NCBI GenBank assembly: GCA_951812925.1
Contig: OX638372.1
Span: forward strand, 45,568,245 to 45,632,244
Direction: 5' to 3'
Source: Calliopum simillimum
Lineage: Eukaryota; Arthropoda; Insecta; Diptera; Lauxaniidae
DNA: 64,000 nt
Shown: positions 32,273-43,408 of the stretch, in pieces
Layout of the letters: each line of letters begins with the position of its first letter
How positions within the stretch are numbered: position 1 is the first letter of the stretch
The notes under the pieces: model-generated
Seen by the model: only the letters and a program-made list of their open reading frames with translations
Told to the model about the DNA's origin: nothing
Database searches by the model: none
Translations under genes and position numbers: made by a program

Positions 32273-32848
32273 GGTAAGGTCAACTTACACTGAAATAATA
32301 TTAGGACACTACCACCGAAAGACAAAGGGTCTAGTAATAGACTCTATCAGTGACTTTGAAACAGCAGTTCGATGTTTTGTACAAGCGCTGCTGCAATAGG
32401 ATGCAGAATTAAGTACATAGGTGCCGATATTTTGGATTCCAATGACTTAGACGGGATTAATTATATAGCAGAGACGAAATTTATAAAAAGTCTACAACTA
32501 TTCTGATAGGAAAAGAGGCTGTACAAACAAATTTCTAAGGTCGTAGTGCAATTCAAATTCTTTTAAAGTAATTATTTCCTCTGAAGTGGGTCCACAGCCA
32601 CCAAAAATCATTGCTTTGGGACGCAGAATACACACTCGCCTAGCATCGTCCGGATGACCAATTTTTCTTATGAGTGTCACAGCTCTTAAAGCTAAAGTGA
32701 CTCGTAAATGGTTTCCTGCATGCCGTAGCAGCCTTTTTTATTGTAGAATCTACTCTATTGATAGTTCTACTTTCTTCTATCAAATTAAAGAAAACTTTAT
32801 GCTATTCTTATTGAAAACAAATCGGCTAGTGTCCTTTAAGAAAATTAC

Positions 32849-33395
32849 CATTTCCAAACAGCCAGTTAGATTTTGATCGCTTCCAACAACGCTCGTATCA
32901 TGTGGAAAGTACAGCACAAATTGAAATTTCAGACTTTTCGACAACAAGTGCATTAATTCACCATCGATGCCAGTTAAACCCTGATAATCCTGCGAAAGTT
33001 GAGTTTTATTTTTGTCTCCATTAAAATCCAGTAAAGGCGGTAGAATACGCACTGCCACATGGAGCGTGCAATTGTGAAAATCACGTAAGCGCGTCGGAAA
33101 TAGGTAATCATGCTCCAGTTGATTCGCCATATTATAGCTATTATATCTGATTGTTGATATGCGTCTTTCACAATCCATACGAAAGAGATAATATGTATAA
33201 AATGTGATATTGCCATTTGGATCTGGAGACGCAATGATAGCGTTGAGCACATTGAATTTTACGCATTTGGTAAAAATATCATACATTTCCCTATACAACT
33301 GCAGGAGTGATTCTGGCGTATACGTTAGTAAAATGAGAAAATAGAACTCTGGTTCATGCATATTGCTACTGTTGTAGTACTTCAATTTGTCGAGG
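32849..33395 (-). CDS. Ionotropic receptor, exon 2 (N-terminal domain to S1)
   Basis: Middle exon, 547 bp. The acceptor is CATTTGTAG|CCTCGAC (AG at 33397-33396) after a long pyrimidine tract; the donor ATG|GTAATT is at 32849/32848. One leading base completes a split codon, then 182 codons run: LDKLKYYNSSNMHEPEF, FYFLILLTYTPESLLQLY, then the ligand-binding S1 region with LHVAVRILPPLLDF and GLTGIDGELMHLLSKSLKFQ. That G-[IV]-D-[GF]-E-[LI] stretch is typical of IR ligand-binding domains. Several N-x-S/T sites fit an extracellular location. The open frame runs 13 codons into intron 2, which I excluded. Confidence 0.9.
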
Positions 33396-33486
33396 CTACA
33401 AATGAAAAAAAAAAAAAAAAAACAAAGGAAGACATTAAAGATGAATTGGTGGTTTTTTGGAAATCAAAATAATATCATCGCCATAC
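33396..33486 (-). other. Intron 1 of the ionotropic receptor gene (phase 2)
   Basis: 91 bp, GT...AG, with an 18-base T tract before CATTTGTAG on the coding strand, a normal short fly intron. Confidence 0.78.
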
Positions 33487-33830
33487 TTAAATGCCAGTGC
33501 ATTGTTCACTATCAAAAGATTATAGTTCACGGGTTCATCAACGTTTTCATCACCAAAATTAAGTTGCAAAGGAATGCGTGCATCGGTGAAATTTCGCAGG
33601 TAGTAGTCTAAAAGGCGACTATGGAATTGCCGCTCCATTGCATTGCAATTGGCGCAATTTTCCATGATAAATAGATTATTCGTACGAGTACTGATGTAAC
33701 GCTGTGTCACATACAGCGCGCACTCAGCAAATGTAACATGATCCTGTGGTGCCGTTTCGAGCAGAACACGCGACTTAACGCTCGAAATGGTCAACGCAAA
33801 AATTGCAATTTGTAAACTAAATGAAAACAT
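33487..33830 (-). CDS. Ionotropic receptor, exon 1 (signal peptide)
   Basis: First coding exon, 114 codons plus two bases. I chose the ATG at 33830 because it opens with MFSFSLQIAIFALTISSVKS, a good signal peptide. The upstream in-frame ATG at 33932 would add a charged, non-secretory leader. The rest (VTFAECALYVTQRYIS, CANCNAMERQFHSRLL, VNYNLLIVNNALAF) resembles the short N-terminal region of divergent IRs. The open frame continues to a stop past 33460, but the donor AA|GTATGG at 33487/33486 joins it in frame to exon 2 as ALAF-N-LDKLKYYN, with an intron of only 91 bp. The donor is predicted, not proven. Confidence 0.82.
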
Positions 33831-34778
33831 GGCGCAAACAAAACTAATTGTGCGAGAAGGCAGCTTAAAAGAGCACCTACGGTGTTGTCGTCGTGTCAGT
33901 GGTATATCATTTGGAAACGCACACATAAGCACACACAGATAGGGACGGCGATATTTAATTAATTTAAAACATACGCCAATCTACAGTGGGAAAGTTTGGA
34001 AAAAATTTTAGGCATTTTCAATCAACAAAGGACTTACGCTTATATTTTTGATGGAATCAGCCCATGAGTAGGTAAACCAGTTCCTCCTACCAAAGAAGCA
34101 CAATCTTTCAAGTATATAGTTAACAAAGCAGGATTATTCTCGTGAACATCTTAATCACATTCTACCGAAGAACGACTTTTTATCATCTCAATTTAATTTG
34201 TCCCTCTTTCTAATGCAACTTTATTTTCTTGCCTGTTCCAGCGTACTTTTTCTTTCAACAAAATGCACGAAAGTACATGAATTTCCTTTTTTTCAAAGAA
34301 AATTTAATTTTTCAGTAGAGAATAGATTAAGATACAATCCCAAGCAGGAAAAATTTTATATTTTCTAGAAGAACGTCTGTTGAACTTTTTCATTCTCTAA
34401 AGAGTTTGCTTTAACATTCTTTAATTTCCACGGAAGTTCGGGTTTTCCCCAGTCTATGGTAGGTCAACCTGTCTTCCCTTCCAAGAAATCTTTTCCTTCC
34501 AAGCAACACCATTCCATTGTACTTTTTAAATCCACAAAATTCATGTTTTCACATTTTCCTAGGAAGCATGAATTTTCTCCAATCTACTTACTGCAACTTA
34601 TCTCCATTTCAAAGAAATCTTACTTTTTCAGTAGAGAATAGGATATAACTTCTTCAATCCACAAAACAAACCCAATTTCATATTTTCCACCGAAAGACGA
34701 ACTTTCTTCAATCCAATTTAAACTTTTCCTTCCTTAAAATAAAATGTTCGTCTACAGCAGAGGATGGGAAAGACTTAT
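33831..34778. repeat. Receptor upstream region, then diverged tandem-like repeats
   Basis: The receptor promoter should lie in the first few hundred bases; I see no convincing TATA box or initiator. From about 34200 to 35600 the motif TTTTCAGTAGAGAATAG with nearby CAAAGAAA and TTCATATTTTC recurs (34310, 34625, 34752), suggesting an old repeat with long, degenerate units. Frame 34456-34641 belongs to it. Confidence 0.45.
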
Positions 34779-35162
34779 GGTGGAATTAGCCAAGAAGTAT
34801 CGTTTCGAAACGTGACGTCAGTCAAAATCTATCAAATTGCAGAAGCGTGTAAGCGATTAGTGAAATCGTAAAGTACCAGTACGCAATGTTGAGACCTGTT
34901 GAAATTAGATTTTCAAACGTCGCGCTACGTTGTTAGATAAAATAAATTCAGTTTGAATTTATAAATGGAATTTTTTTAACAATTTAATTAACATAAGTAT
35001 GATAATGGATGCTTGTTTACAAAAACTGGAATTTTTCAAGTAATTTTTAAGTTGTAAGGCGACATTTCGAACGTAGACTACCATTTTCACTAATCGATGC
35101 TACGTTGACAAGCAACCGTGACGTTACCTCACAAAACGCTACTTCTTGGCTAATTCCAGCAT
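34779..35162. mobile_element. 384-bp MITE
   Basis: GGTGGAATTAGCCAAGAAGT at the left pairs with ACTTCTTGGCTAATTCCAGC at the right. Inner GTGACGT / ACGTCAC-type and TCGATT / AATCGA blocks also pair. It is inserted in the degenerate repeat described around it. Confidence 0.8.
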
Positions 35163-35657
35163 TAGAATTCATTAGAGATCAGTTTTAATATTTTCCACCA
35201 AAGAACAACTATTACTCAGAACATGCTAAGTCAACCTGCTCTTTTTTTCAAGAGAATACATTTCGTCTAGTATAGTATATAGCAAGAACTTTCTCGAGGA
35301 CTTTTTCAATCACTAAAAGAGCCATGCAATAATGAGTTTTTTCCAAACTATGGCAGTTCTATCTGTCCCTCCATTCAAATGATTTTTACTTTTCAAGCAG
35401 AGTATAAAACTGTAAGCCACTAAAATGCACAATGACGTCATTTATGTTATATACAATATAAAAGAACGACCTCCAAACTTTGGTAATTAAACTTGTCCCT
35501 TGATCAGAGAAAATCAAGCTTCAAATTCCAGATTCTTTCAAAAGATCGTCTTCTTATATTATTACCTAATTCTACTTTTATTCACTAAGCACTCTGCAGA
35601 TGCCTAAGGAACTGCACAAAACATCTTGAAGAATAGTGTACTCATATTTACTCACAA
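35163..35657. other. Continuation of degenerate repeat
   Basis: Same flavour as 34200-34778; no gene. Confidence 0.35.
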
Positions 35658-35842
35658 ATTTTACACTGATCTAAAGTATATGATCCAAAAAACTCAAAAT
35701 TTTAATCTTCACTGTATACTGATTTCATTTTGACACTGAAGTACACTGCCTTCTTTTAGCAGTGTCAAAAAGAACTTGACTCTAACAAATACCGCAGTGT
35801 ACTGTATTTTATACAAACAAATACTTCATGTCAGTGTAAAAC
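35658..35842. mobile_element. 185-bp MITE
   Basis: TTTTACACTGATCTAAAGTAT at the left pairs with the inverse of the right end (TTTTACACTGACATGAAGTAT). Internal ACACTG / CAGTGT motifs recur in both orientations. Confidence 0.75.
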
Positions 35843-36778
35843 GTGCGAGTAGAAAAACTACAATAAAATTTATGTTATGGTAACACTTGCAAGTTGTAAT
35901 GCATTGGTAATCCGGGAATGTACTAAGTACCATACAATTTTGCGGGAGAGAGAGAGAGTAAACAAAAAAGAGGCACAAGAAGAGAGTAAAAAACTTCTTT
36001 GTACTCTGCAACTACGGTATAAGCACTGAACTGAACTGAAGCAAATCAAACAAAACAGTTCTGTGCAGTGTATGTTTTTTCTTTTTTCCTATCCCAATTC
36101 TCTTCAGACATTTGCACGCGACAATAAACTGAAGTATTTGATAAATAAAAAGCGGGTACAAGACATAACGTATCTTGAAACAAAATGTCTTACAACTGCA
36201 AAAAGACAACTTGTTCAGACCCCTAATACATACGTAGTTCATTTATCAGCAGCTTTTGAGAAGAATGGTGGTTAATTCAGTATTTGTATTCTTCAATTCA
36301 TATTCACATTGTGATCAGAATAGTATAAAATAATGGTTATATAAAGGCTTATCTATCTTAGATCGAACAATTTACATATGATACTTTGGAAAAAGTACCA
36401 CTATGCAGTAATGTCAATTTGTCTACAAACACTATCGGCGTTTAATTAAACTTTGCATGCAATTTAGTCAATTAATTAGTTGATTGGTATTTATTGGCTA
36501 ATATCATTTACACGCAAAAGCCTTAAGATATTTAAATTAATTAGCAAAAGCAATAAGGACTTGGACCACAAATGTCATACTTTAAAGGTAAGTAACTCAA
36601 ATAAGGTAACATTAACATACCAAGAAAGCGTAAGTTCGCGCTGGCAGCTTAAAAGTTGACTTTTTCATACATACAAACTTATATAAGTACTTATATGTTT
36701 GTTTCCTCAAGTTTTTTGTGCTTTTTGCCATTATCTACCACATGTGATAGGTAGTAACTTTATAACAAAAAGAAACTA
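35843..36778. other. Intergenic, no gene recognised
   Basis: AT-rich with a GA run near 35946-35960. The short frames overlap on both strands at 36012-36275 without a domain. Confidence 0.4.
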
Positions 36779-36910
36779 GTAAGGGTGTTCCCTTTGGTAT
36801 TGCCAAAAATTAAATACCCTACATGATGCTTGTCTAGAAGAAGCCACACGTCCACGTACTCTTGTCCGAATTATCCAAGTAGAGAAATCGCCTCAGTTGC
36901 CCCTTAAATT
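36779..36910 (+). mobile_element. DINE/Helitron-like terminus fragment
   Basis: GTAAGGGTGTTCCC, then GCCAAAAATTAAATACCCTA, then CACGTCCACGTACTCTTGTCC: the leading motif plus the start of one internal unit, as at 42541 and 43428. Confidence 0.65.
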
Positions 36911-37194
36911 TATTTGTTTGCATTATGGAAATTATTATACAATATCAACTCTGAAGGTAATGATTATCAAGAAATTGAATACTCGTATAGGTTCAAATCG
37001 AATATTTTTTTTTTTTACTTTTTTCTCTCATAAGCATTGCTAATTTAGACTAGCCTCTATGATTTTCAAAAATTTTTGTATTTCAAAAATCACAAAATGC
37101 AATTCAATTTTTGAAATATTATTAACCCCGCCAAAAACACTTTGCTAGTTTTTAGGACCTTTTTTTTTGGTCTGGCAGGTGATAGGTCATTCAT

Positions 37195-38079
37195 ACCTAA
37201 TTCGGGTATGGAAAATTCAGTAGTGCTAACCGTTTTGCTGGATTGGTTCATCATCCCAAATCAAAATTTTGTCCAGAAAGAGGTGTTTTTCATACAGAAT
37301 CTCTCACTAACTTCTGATAAACCAATTATTTATCATCAAAAGTACATATTCCAGTTCATGATAAATTAATTGGCATTCGAGTAGCTAACATTTTAATCAA
37401 TTTACTGGATATTTTTTACTTTAACGTTAATTTCTTCCGAATTTTCTTAAAATTTTATTTTTTGCTCATTCAATTGTGGGCTTATTCACTTAATCTAGAA
37501 TAGAACTGTCATTTCACTCAAAACAGTGATTTTTTTACTTTTGTGCGAGCATCATTCTGGATCCTGACGTGATAGAAAAAACCAAGATCATATTTGTAAT
37601 AAGAAGATCCCTATTTATCATAAATTGCTATAAAAAAATAAAACGGAAAACCATGTTTAGGCTGGACCGGGATATGGGCTTAAAAACATGGACCACCGCA
37701 GATCCTGACAGCATCCACTTTCTTGTTACTTGTAGTGAGACTTATGAGAACCTCAGCTTAGTTTTCGATACTCATATTTTGCATACACAAGTCCGTTTAG
37801 CGCTCCCTCTATAAGAAAATTCGGTAAAAATTTAAGATTAAGTTAAGAAGGATCCGATAAATTGATAAAAAATTAGCAACTCTATTGCCAAATGTTAAAT
37901 CCTGAACAGAGAAATATACTTCTGATGAAAAATCCTTGATTCGTCAAAATTTAATAAGAGATTCTTTATGACAAACACCTCTTTCTGGACAAAATTTTGA
38001 TTTCAACTTTTTGTATGGGGCGATGAACCAATCCAGCAAAACGGTTAACACCACTGAATTTCCCATGCCCGAAGTAATT
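37195..38079. mobile_element. 885-bp foldback with ~150-bp arms
   Basis: TTCGGGTATGGAAAATTCAG at the left pairs with CTGAATTTCCCATGCCCGAA at the right. Pairing continues through GTTTTGCTGGATTGGTTCATC and TTTTGTCCAGAAAGAGGTGT. The unpaired centre (37340-37900) has an 81-codon frame (37569-37814) with no domain. Confidence 0.8.
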
Positions 38080-38106
38080 TTTTTCTAAAAATTTTTGTTT
38101 TTAATT

Positions 38107-39250
38107 GACCAGTCAAATAATATACTGGCTATATATGAAAATCTTGTACTAATTCTTTCATTAAGCCTATACCGGTTCATAGAGAATTTTGCCCTGAACA
38201 ACATATCAAATGGGTACTCCCAATTCTTCCAGCATATTAGGTAAATTCGACTTTTCCCCGTGAAGCACCATTTAAAAAATTTTTGTGTTTCCGAATTTAT
38301 TGATATTTGACTATGTTATACCTATGTATATATGTCATCGACACAGATACAAAATATTTTTATAATAAAAAGTCGGGTTCATAAGTTAGAGGGTTTTAAA
38401 GATTAGATTCAAAGCAATGCATTCCTGCCGATTAGTCAAATTTTTAAGGCCCTCTAGCTCCTTAACCAGACTTTATATTTTAAAAATATTTTGTATCTGG
38501 GTCGATGACATATATAGGTATAACATTATTACCGGGTACTTCACGGGGAAAACCCGAATTTACATAATTTGCCGAAAAAATTGGAAGGACTCATTTTGAT
38601 ATGTTGTTCAGGGCAAAATTCTATTTCGATTGGTGTAAGCGGTGCCGTGACATAATCCCCACGGACATAATCCCCATTCACGATATGGGGATTATGTCCG
38701 CAAGTTATTCGGACATAATCCCCATTTTTTCAATGGGGATTATGTCCGCAAGTATTTCGGACATAATCCCCATGAAAAAACGGACATAGTCCCCATAACG
38801 ATATTTTGTTATTGACCACAGAAGCAGCTCAGGATTTACAACTCCCAAAAATTCCACAGTAATTTTACATAAGGGTAGGGGTAAGTGGGCGGCCTGCGGC
38901 CGCAGCTCAGGATTTAAAACTCCCAAAAATCCAACACCGGCTTCGCGGCGGCCTTCGGCCGCGGATCAGTCTATAACATCCAACACTATATAAATTTTTT
39001 AAATGGATTATTGCAAAAATTTTGTTCAATCTTAATTAAATTTTTCGGACATAACCCCCATTGGGATTATGTCCGAAAAATTTGCGGACATAACCCCCAT
39101 GGCCGAAATGGGGATTATGACCGAAAAATTTTCGGACATAATCCCCATTTACGAAATGGGGATTATGTCCGTTGGGATTATGTCCGGTAACCGGTGTAAG
39201 CTTTATGAAGTTCGGAATTACTACAAGACTCAAATCTATATTGACTGGTC
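38107..39250. mobile_element. Foldback interrupted by the 38641-39192 element
   Basis: GACCAGTCAA at 38107 pairs with TTGACTGGTC at 39241. The arms continue through TTTTGCCCTGAACAACATAT and TATGTCATCGAC / GTCGATGACATA; the centre is near 38395. Removing the nested 552-bp element and one copy of its 9-bp duplication restores the right arm. Confidence 0.85.
38641..39192. mobile_element. 552-bp element of alternating 16-nt hairpin motif, 9-bp target duplication
   Basis: GGTGTAAGC is duplicated at 38632-38640 and 39193-39201. The terminal segments GGTGCCGTGACATAATCC and (inverse of the right end) GGTTACCGGACATAATCC match. Each flank is packed with CGGACATAATCCCCAT and its inverse ATGGGGATTATGTCCG in alternation, at least 13 occurrences in total, so several hairpins can form. 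The centre holds the GC-rich core (38851-38972) shared with 22963-23324. A 9-bp duplication suggests the Mutator or Merlin groups. Open frames 38601-39260 on both strands arise from the repeat. Confidence 0.92.
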
Positions 39251-39370
39251 TATAAAATAACTTTTGAAATCAAGTAATTCTTTTTAATGATATAAGATAT
39301 TATAATATTATTAGGTTTCATAAATTAATTCCAAGTTAAAAAAAAAAATTTTAAAAAGGCTTTTTTACAA

Positions 39371-41249
39371 TAGACTAAGAGCCAGCGCTTGGCTGACCCC
39401 CCTCATAGTATCAAAGCTGAATTTTTTGTGAGTGTTTTTCCAATAGTAGGTATGAACGTTTGTTCTAGTGAAATCCTGAGAGGTGGTGCCTACGTGAGAT
39501 ATCGGGTGCAAAAAGGTCGAGAAAAACAGTTTTTTGAAAATATCTCGCTTACGGTTATATCTACAAAAAAATTAAGTGCCACAATTTTGTAGCTCAGCAA
39601 ATTTCATATTGAATGTGGTGCAAATTGTTTTCGTACGACCTGTAGTTTAGGAGATATGGTCCAGTGCAATCGGACCTTCCGATCCAACATATAAAATCCA
39701 TAATTTTTTTTCCTTTAGTAGGTCTATTTTATAGTTTCAAAGTATGCACCAAAATTCGAGATCAATTTCAATGTCGTACAAAAATTTATTCAGGCACAAA
39801 GGTCGAGAAAATTAGTATCTCGCTTACGCTTATTTCTACAAAAAAATGGTGCTCTACAATTTTGAAGCTCAGGAAATTTCATATCAAAAAGTGGTGCAAA
39901 TTGTTTTCGTACGACCCACAGTCTAGGAAATATCTTATTTTAAGGTATTTTTCGCATACAAGTGTTCTTAGTAATATGAATGTTGATTTTCAAAGTACTA
40001 TAACTACGCCTACGTCATAGTATCATGGCTGAATTTTTTTGTGGATATTCTTCTAATAGGAAAAACTAACTTTTGTTTTAGTCAAACCGTGAGAGGTGGT
40101 GCCTTCGCGAGATATCGAGCATAGTTATAGTAATTTGAAAATCAACTTTCAAAAAACTGATTTTCTCTACCTTTCGCTCCCGATATCTCACGAAGGCACC
40201 ACCGCTCATGGTTCGACTAAAACAAAAGTTAGTACCCACTATTGGAAAAATACCCACAAAAAAATGCAGCCATGATACCATGACGTAGGCATAGTTATAG
40301 TAATTTCAAAATCAATTTTCAAAAAACTGCTTTTTTCGACTTTTGCACCCGATATCTCACGAAGGCACCACCTCTCACGGTTTGACTGAATTAAAAGTCA
40401 GTACCTACTATTGGAAAAACACCCACAAGAAAATGCAACGATGATACTATGACGTAGGCGTAGTTATAGCAATTTCAAAATCAACTTTCAAAAAACTGAT
40501 TTTCTCTACCTTTTGCAACCGATATGTCGTGAAGGCACCACCTCTCACGGTTTGACTAAAATAAAAGTTAGTTTTTCCTATTAGAAGAATATCCACAAAA
40601 AAATTCAGCCATGATACTATGACGTAGGCGTAGTTATAGTACTTTGAAAATCAACATTCATATTACTATGAACACTTGTATGAGGAAAATACCTTAAAAT
40701 AAGATATCTCCTAAACTGTGGGTCGTACAAAGCAATTTGCACCACTTTTTGATATAAAATTTTCTGAGCTTCAAAATTGTGGAGCACCATTTTTTTGTAG
40801 AAATAAGCGTTAGCGAGATACTAATATTCTCAACCTTTGTGCCTGAATAACTTTTTGTACGACAGTGAAATTGGTCTCGAATTTTGGTGCATAATTTGAA
40901 ACTAAAAAATAGACCGACTAAATGAAAAAAATTATGGATTTTATATGTTGGATTGGAAGTCCAATGTCACTGGACCATATCTCCTAAACTACAGGTCGTA
41001 CGAAAACAATTTGCACCACTTTCGATATGAAATTTGCTGAGCTACAAAATTTTTTTGTAGATATAACCGTAAGCGAGATATTTGCAAAAAACTGTTTTTC
41101 TCGACCTTTGGACCCGACATCTCACGTAGGCACCACCTCTCAGGATTTCACTAGAACAAACGTTCATACCTACTATTGGAAGAACACTCACAAAAAAATT
41201 CAGCTTTGATACTATGAGGAGGGTCAGCCAAGCGCTGGCTCTCCGTCTA
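39371..41249. mobile_element. Giant palindrome B, 1.88 kb, 3-bp target duplication
   Basis: TAGACTAAGAGCCAGCGCTT and, inverted from the right, TAGACGGAGAGCCAGCGCTT. CAA is duplicated at 39368-39370 and 41250-41252. The arms pair through CCTGAGAGGTGGTGCCTACG, the AAATATCTCGCTTACGGTTA module and TTTTCGTACGACC. Towards the middle, a ~190-bp unit (CCGATATCTCACGAAGGCAC, CACCTCTCACGGTTTGACT, GATACTATGACGTAGGCGTA) is repeated in tandem about three times at 40115-40640, making the two arms unequal. Frames here are arm artefacts. Confidence 0.92.
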
Positions 41250-41252
41250 CAA

Positions 41253-42340
41253 GTTTTAAGGCTAGAGGGATACATTTTTTAGAAAAGAAGAACTCTTCCA
41301 AAATCAACATTATTTTTCCATCCCCAATATTTCTCGAATTTCTAGTTGTCGGGAGTGGGAAACAAATTTTCGCCGACCACCAATACTTTTTAACATTGAA
41401 CTTACTCCTCGTTTCCTATACCTTAAGTACAATCCAAAACAAAATTTAGATAAAAAAATTAATTGCGTATGGGGGCCCTCTTAATGAAAGAAATATGGGG
41501 GTAGAATGTTCGAAAGAAATCTAAGATAGGGTAAAATCGGTCGGTGAAAATTTTTTCTCTTTTACCGACAACAAGAAACTCGAGAAATGTTGGGAGAATA
41601 ATGGTGTCAGTTTTTCAAAGAATGCCTTATACCTATGCACTTTATTGTTACTTCCACGCCTTCTTTTATATGTAACAAACGGAAGGACCAAATGAACATA
41701 CTCTGAGTGTAGTCGAGAAAACCTCAAGTTCTGTTTACATTTTACTGACTGACTCTGACTGACATTCAGCAAGCGTGAGTTGATGCGGTTTGTCATGTTG
41801 GCGCTGTTGATGTTCGTGAAAAAAAAAGAAACAAAGTCTGAATTGCATGTCGACGAGCGTTTTATGCGTTCGTTTCACTCATATGGTGGAAAGCAATGAC
41901 GTAGTAAGACATGTCAAAAACCCCAAAAAAGCGTATTTTCATTTAAACTCTGCGTTCTTTGCTCAACCGTAGCTGGGCTGTCATTGCCGATGTTGTCGTG
42001 TGTCTTTGTAGAGTAGAGTAATTATGTCTGTTTTATTTCATTATGAAACACCTTATAACCTTATTAAGACCGAAGATTTATGGCCTTTTGACTTTTTGTT
42101 AAGATAATGCTAAGTGGTTGTTGTATGAGTTTGTAGCAGGCAGGCATGTGTTTTTCTTTTTCAGTAGGTATGTTATAAAACTAATGGTAAAATGCAATTT
42201 TCAGCTTAAAGTTCTTGTATTTATTTTTGTATGAAGTTCCAAAACTTGAACGATACACCCTGAAATATGGCTTTAATTTTGACATAAATTTTATGTAGTC
42301 TAACTATAAGTTGTGTAAAGCTTTTAACTAAAACTTAACA
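41253..42340. other. Intergenic, no gene recognised
   Basis: AT-rich, unremarkable. The minus-strand frame 41521-41796 has no domain. Confidence 0.4.
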
Positions 42341-42540
42341 GTAATGCACGGAGTAGAAAAAAAAATTCGTACTATTGTACTTTATTTCCAGTAAATTTTA
42401 CTAGAATTTCTTGTCAAAAAAGTGACAGTAAAATAAATTTTACCATGCTGTTTTAGTGAATTCAGAAGTTTGGAATAACCTTTGAGTAAAGAAATTGTTT
42501 GGAAAAAAAATAAAGTTCAAACAAAAAACTAGTATGGTCT

Positions 42541-43408
42541 GGCCAAAAACTAAATACCCTACACTGCATTTAAAGTATATTATTAGGAGAGTATAAGAAC
42601 AAATTGCTTATATGGGAAGTGCCATGCCCTCACCTCCGAGCTTACCTTGATTTTGCGTAGAGCTTGCATTTGCTGTTCTGAGTGTTTGAGTAAAATTCGG
42701 TTAGGCTTTCTTTAAAAAATCTTTCAGTATAGCATTTTGAAACTTTTGCTTATATGGGAGGTGCCACGCCCTCTAATTCTACTTCGCCTACTTTAAGCTC
42801 AGAGTTTATAATTAATGTTTTTCGTGTTTGAGTGAAATTTGGTTTGATTATCTCAAAAAACACTTTCATTATATAATATTGAAACATTTGCTTATATGGG
42901 AGGTACCACGCCCTCTTGTCCGAGTTTACCTAGATCTTGAGTACAGCATGCATTTATAGCTCCGAGTGTTTGAGTGTAATTTGGTTAGGTTATCTCAAAA
43001 AACGATTTCCGTATAACATTTTAAACTTTTGTTTATATGGGAGGTGCCACGCCCTCTAGTCCGGATTCGCCTAGTTTTTGCTCAGAGCTTATGTTTACTT
43101 TCCCTAGTACTTATGTGTATTTTGCTTCTGTTATTGCGAATAATGCTGTTATTATTGCATTTTGAATATATTTTTTGTATGGGCGGTAGGCGCGTCCGTT
43201 GACAAATTTCGCTCATTTTCAATCCCCCGAGCTGACTTTTACGACGGAGGCTGTGCACCGAATTTCATTGAATTATGTTGCTCAGTTTTCCCAAAAAATG
43301 TATTTCCACAGACAGACAGACGGACATGGCTATATCGACTCAGGAGGTGACGCTGATCAAGAATATATATGCTTTTCTATATCTACCCTGGGTGTATGGT
43401 ATAACAAG
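42541..43408 (+). mobile_element. DINE-1/INE-1-like Helitron copy 1 with ~145-bp internal tandem repeats
   Basis: Begins GGCCAAAAACTAAATACCCT. About four units follow (TATATGGGAGGTGCCACGCC, then GTCCGAATTCGCCTAG, then GAGTGTTTGAGT-AAATTTGG). Then comes the core at 43311-43375 with a GACA microsatellite, CGGACATGGCTATATCGACT and GTGACGCTGATCAAGAATAT, which matches the conserved core of Drosophila INE-1/DINE-1 as I remember it. It ends near GTGTATGGTATAACAAG. No Rep/helicase is encoded. Internal tandem repeats of about 150 bp are known in Drosophila DINE-TR1-type elements. Confidence 0.85.

Larger units (their letters stand above)
30344..32848 (-). other. Intron 2 of the ionotropic receptor gene (phase 0)
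   Basis: The donor ATG|GTAATT is at 32849/32848 and the acceptor TTGCAG| at 30344. Both neighbouring exons are in phase 0 and join as ...NLTGCLEM-LQQRKVDIAIG. The 2.5-kb intron is loaded with repeats: a foldback (30463-31087) and a 1.1-kb minisatellite (31160-32272). A 60-codon minus-strand frame at 32498-32680 (with ILRPKAMIFGGCGPTSEE) is unassigned and could be a transposon relic. Confidence 0.85.

Noticed and set aside
32498..32680. 60-codon minus-strand frame in the receptor intron as an alternative exon
   Set aside because: It shows no similarity to the receptor, and exons 2 and 3 join perfectly in phase without it.
37917..37930. CTGATGA as a second hammerhead core
   Set aside because: No GAAA box or stem II at the right spacing follows.
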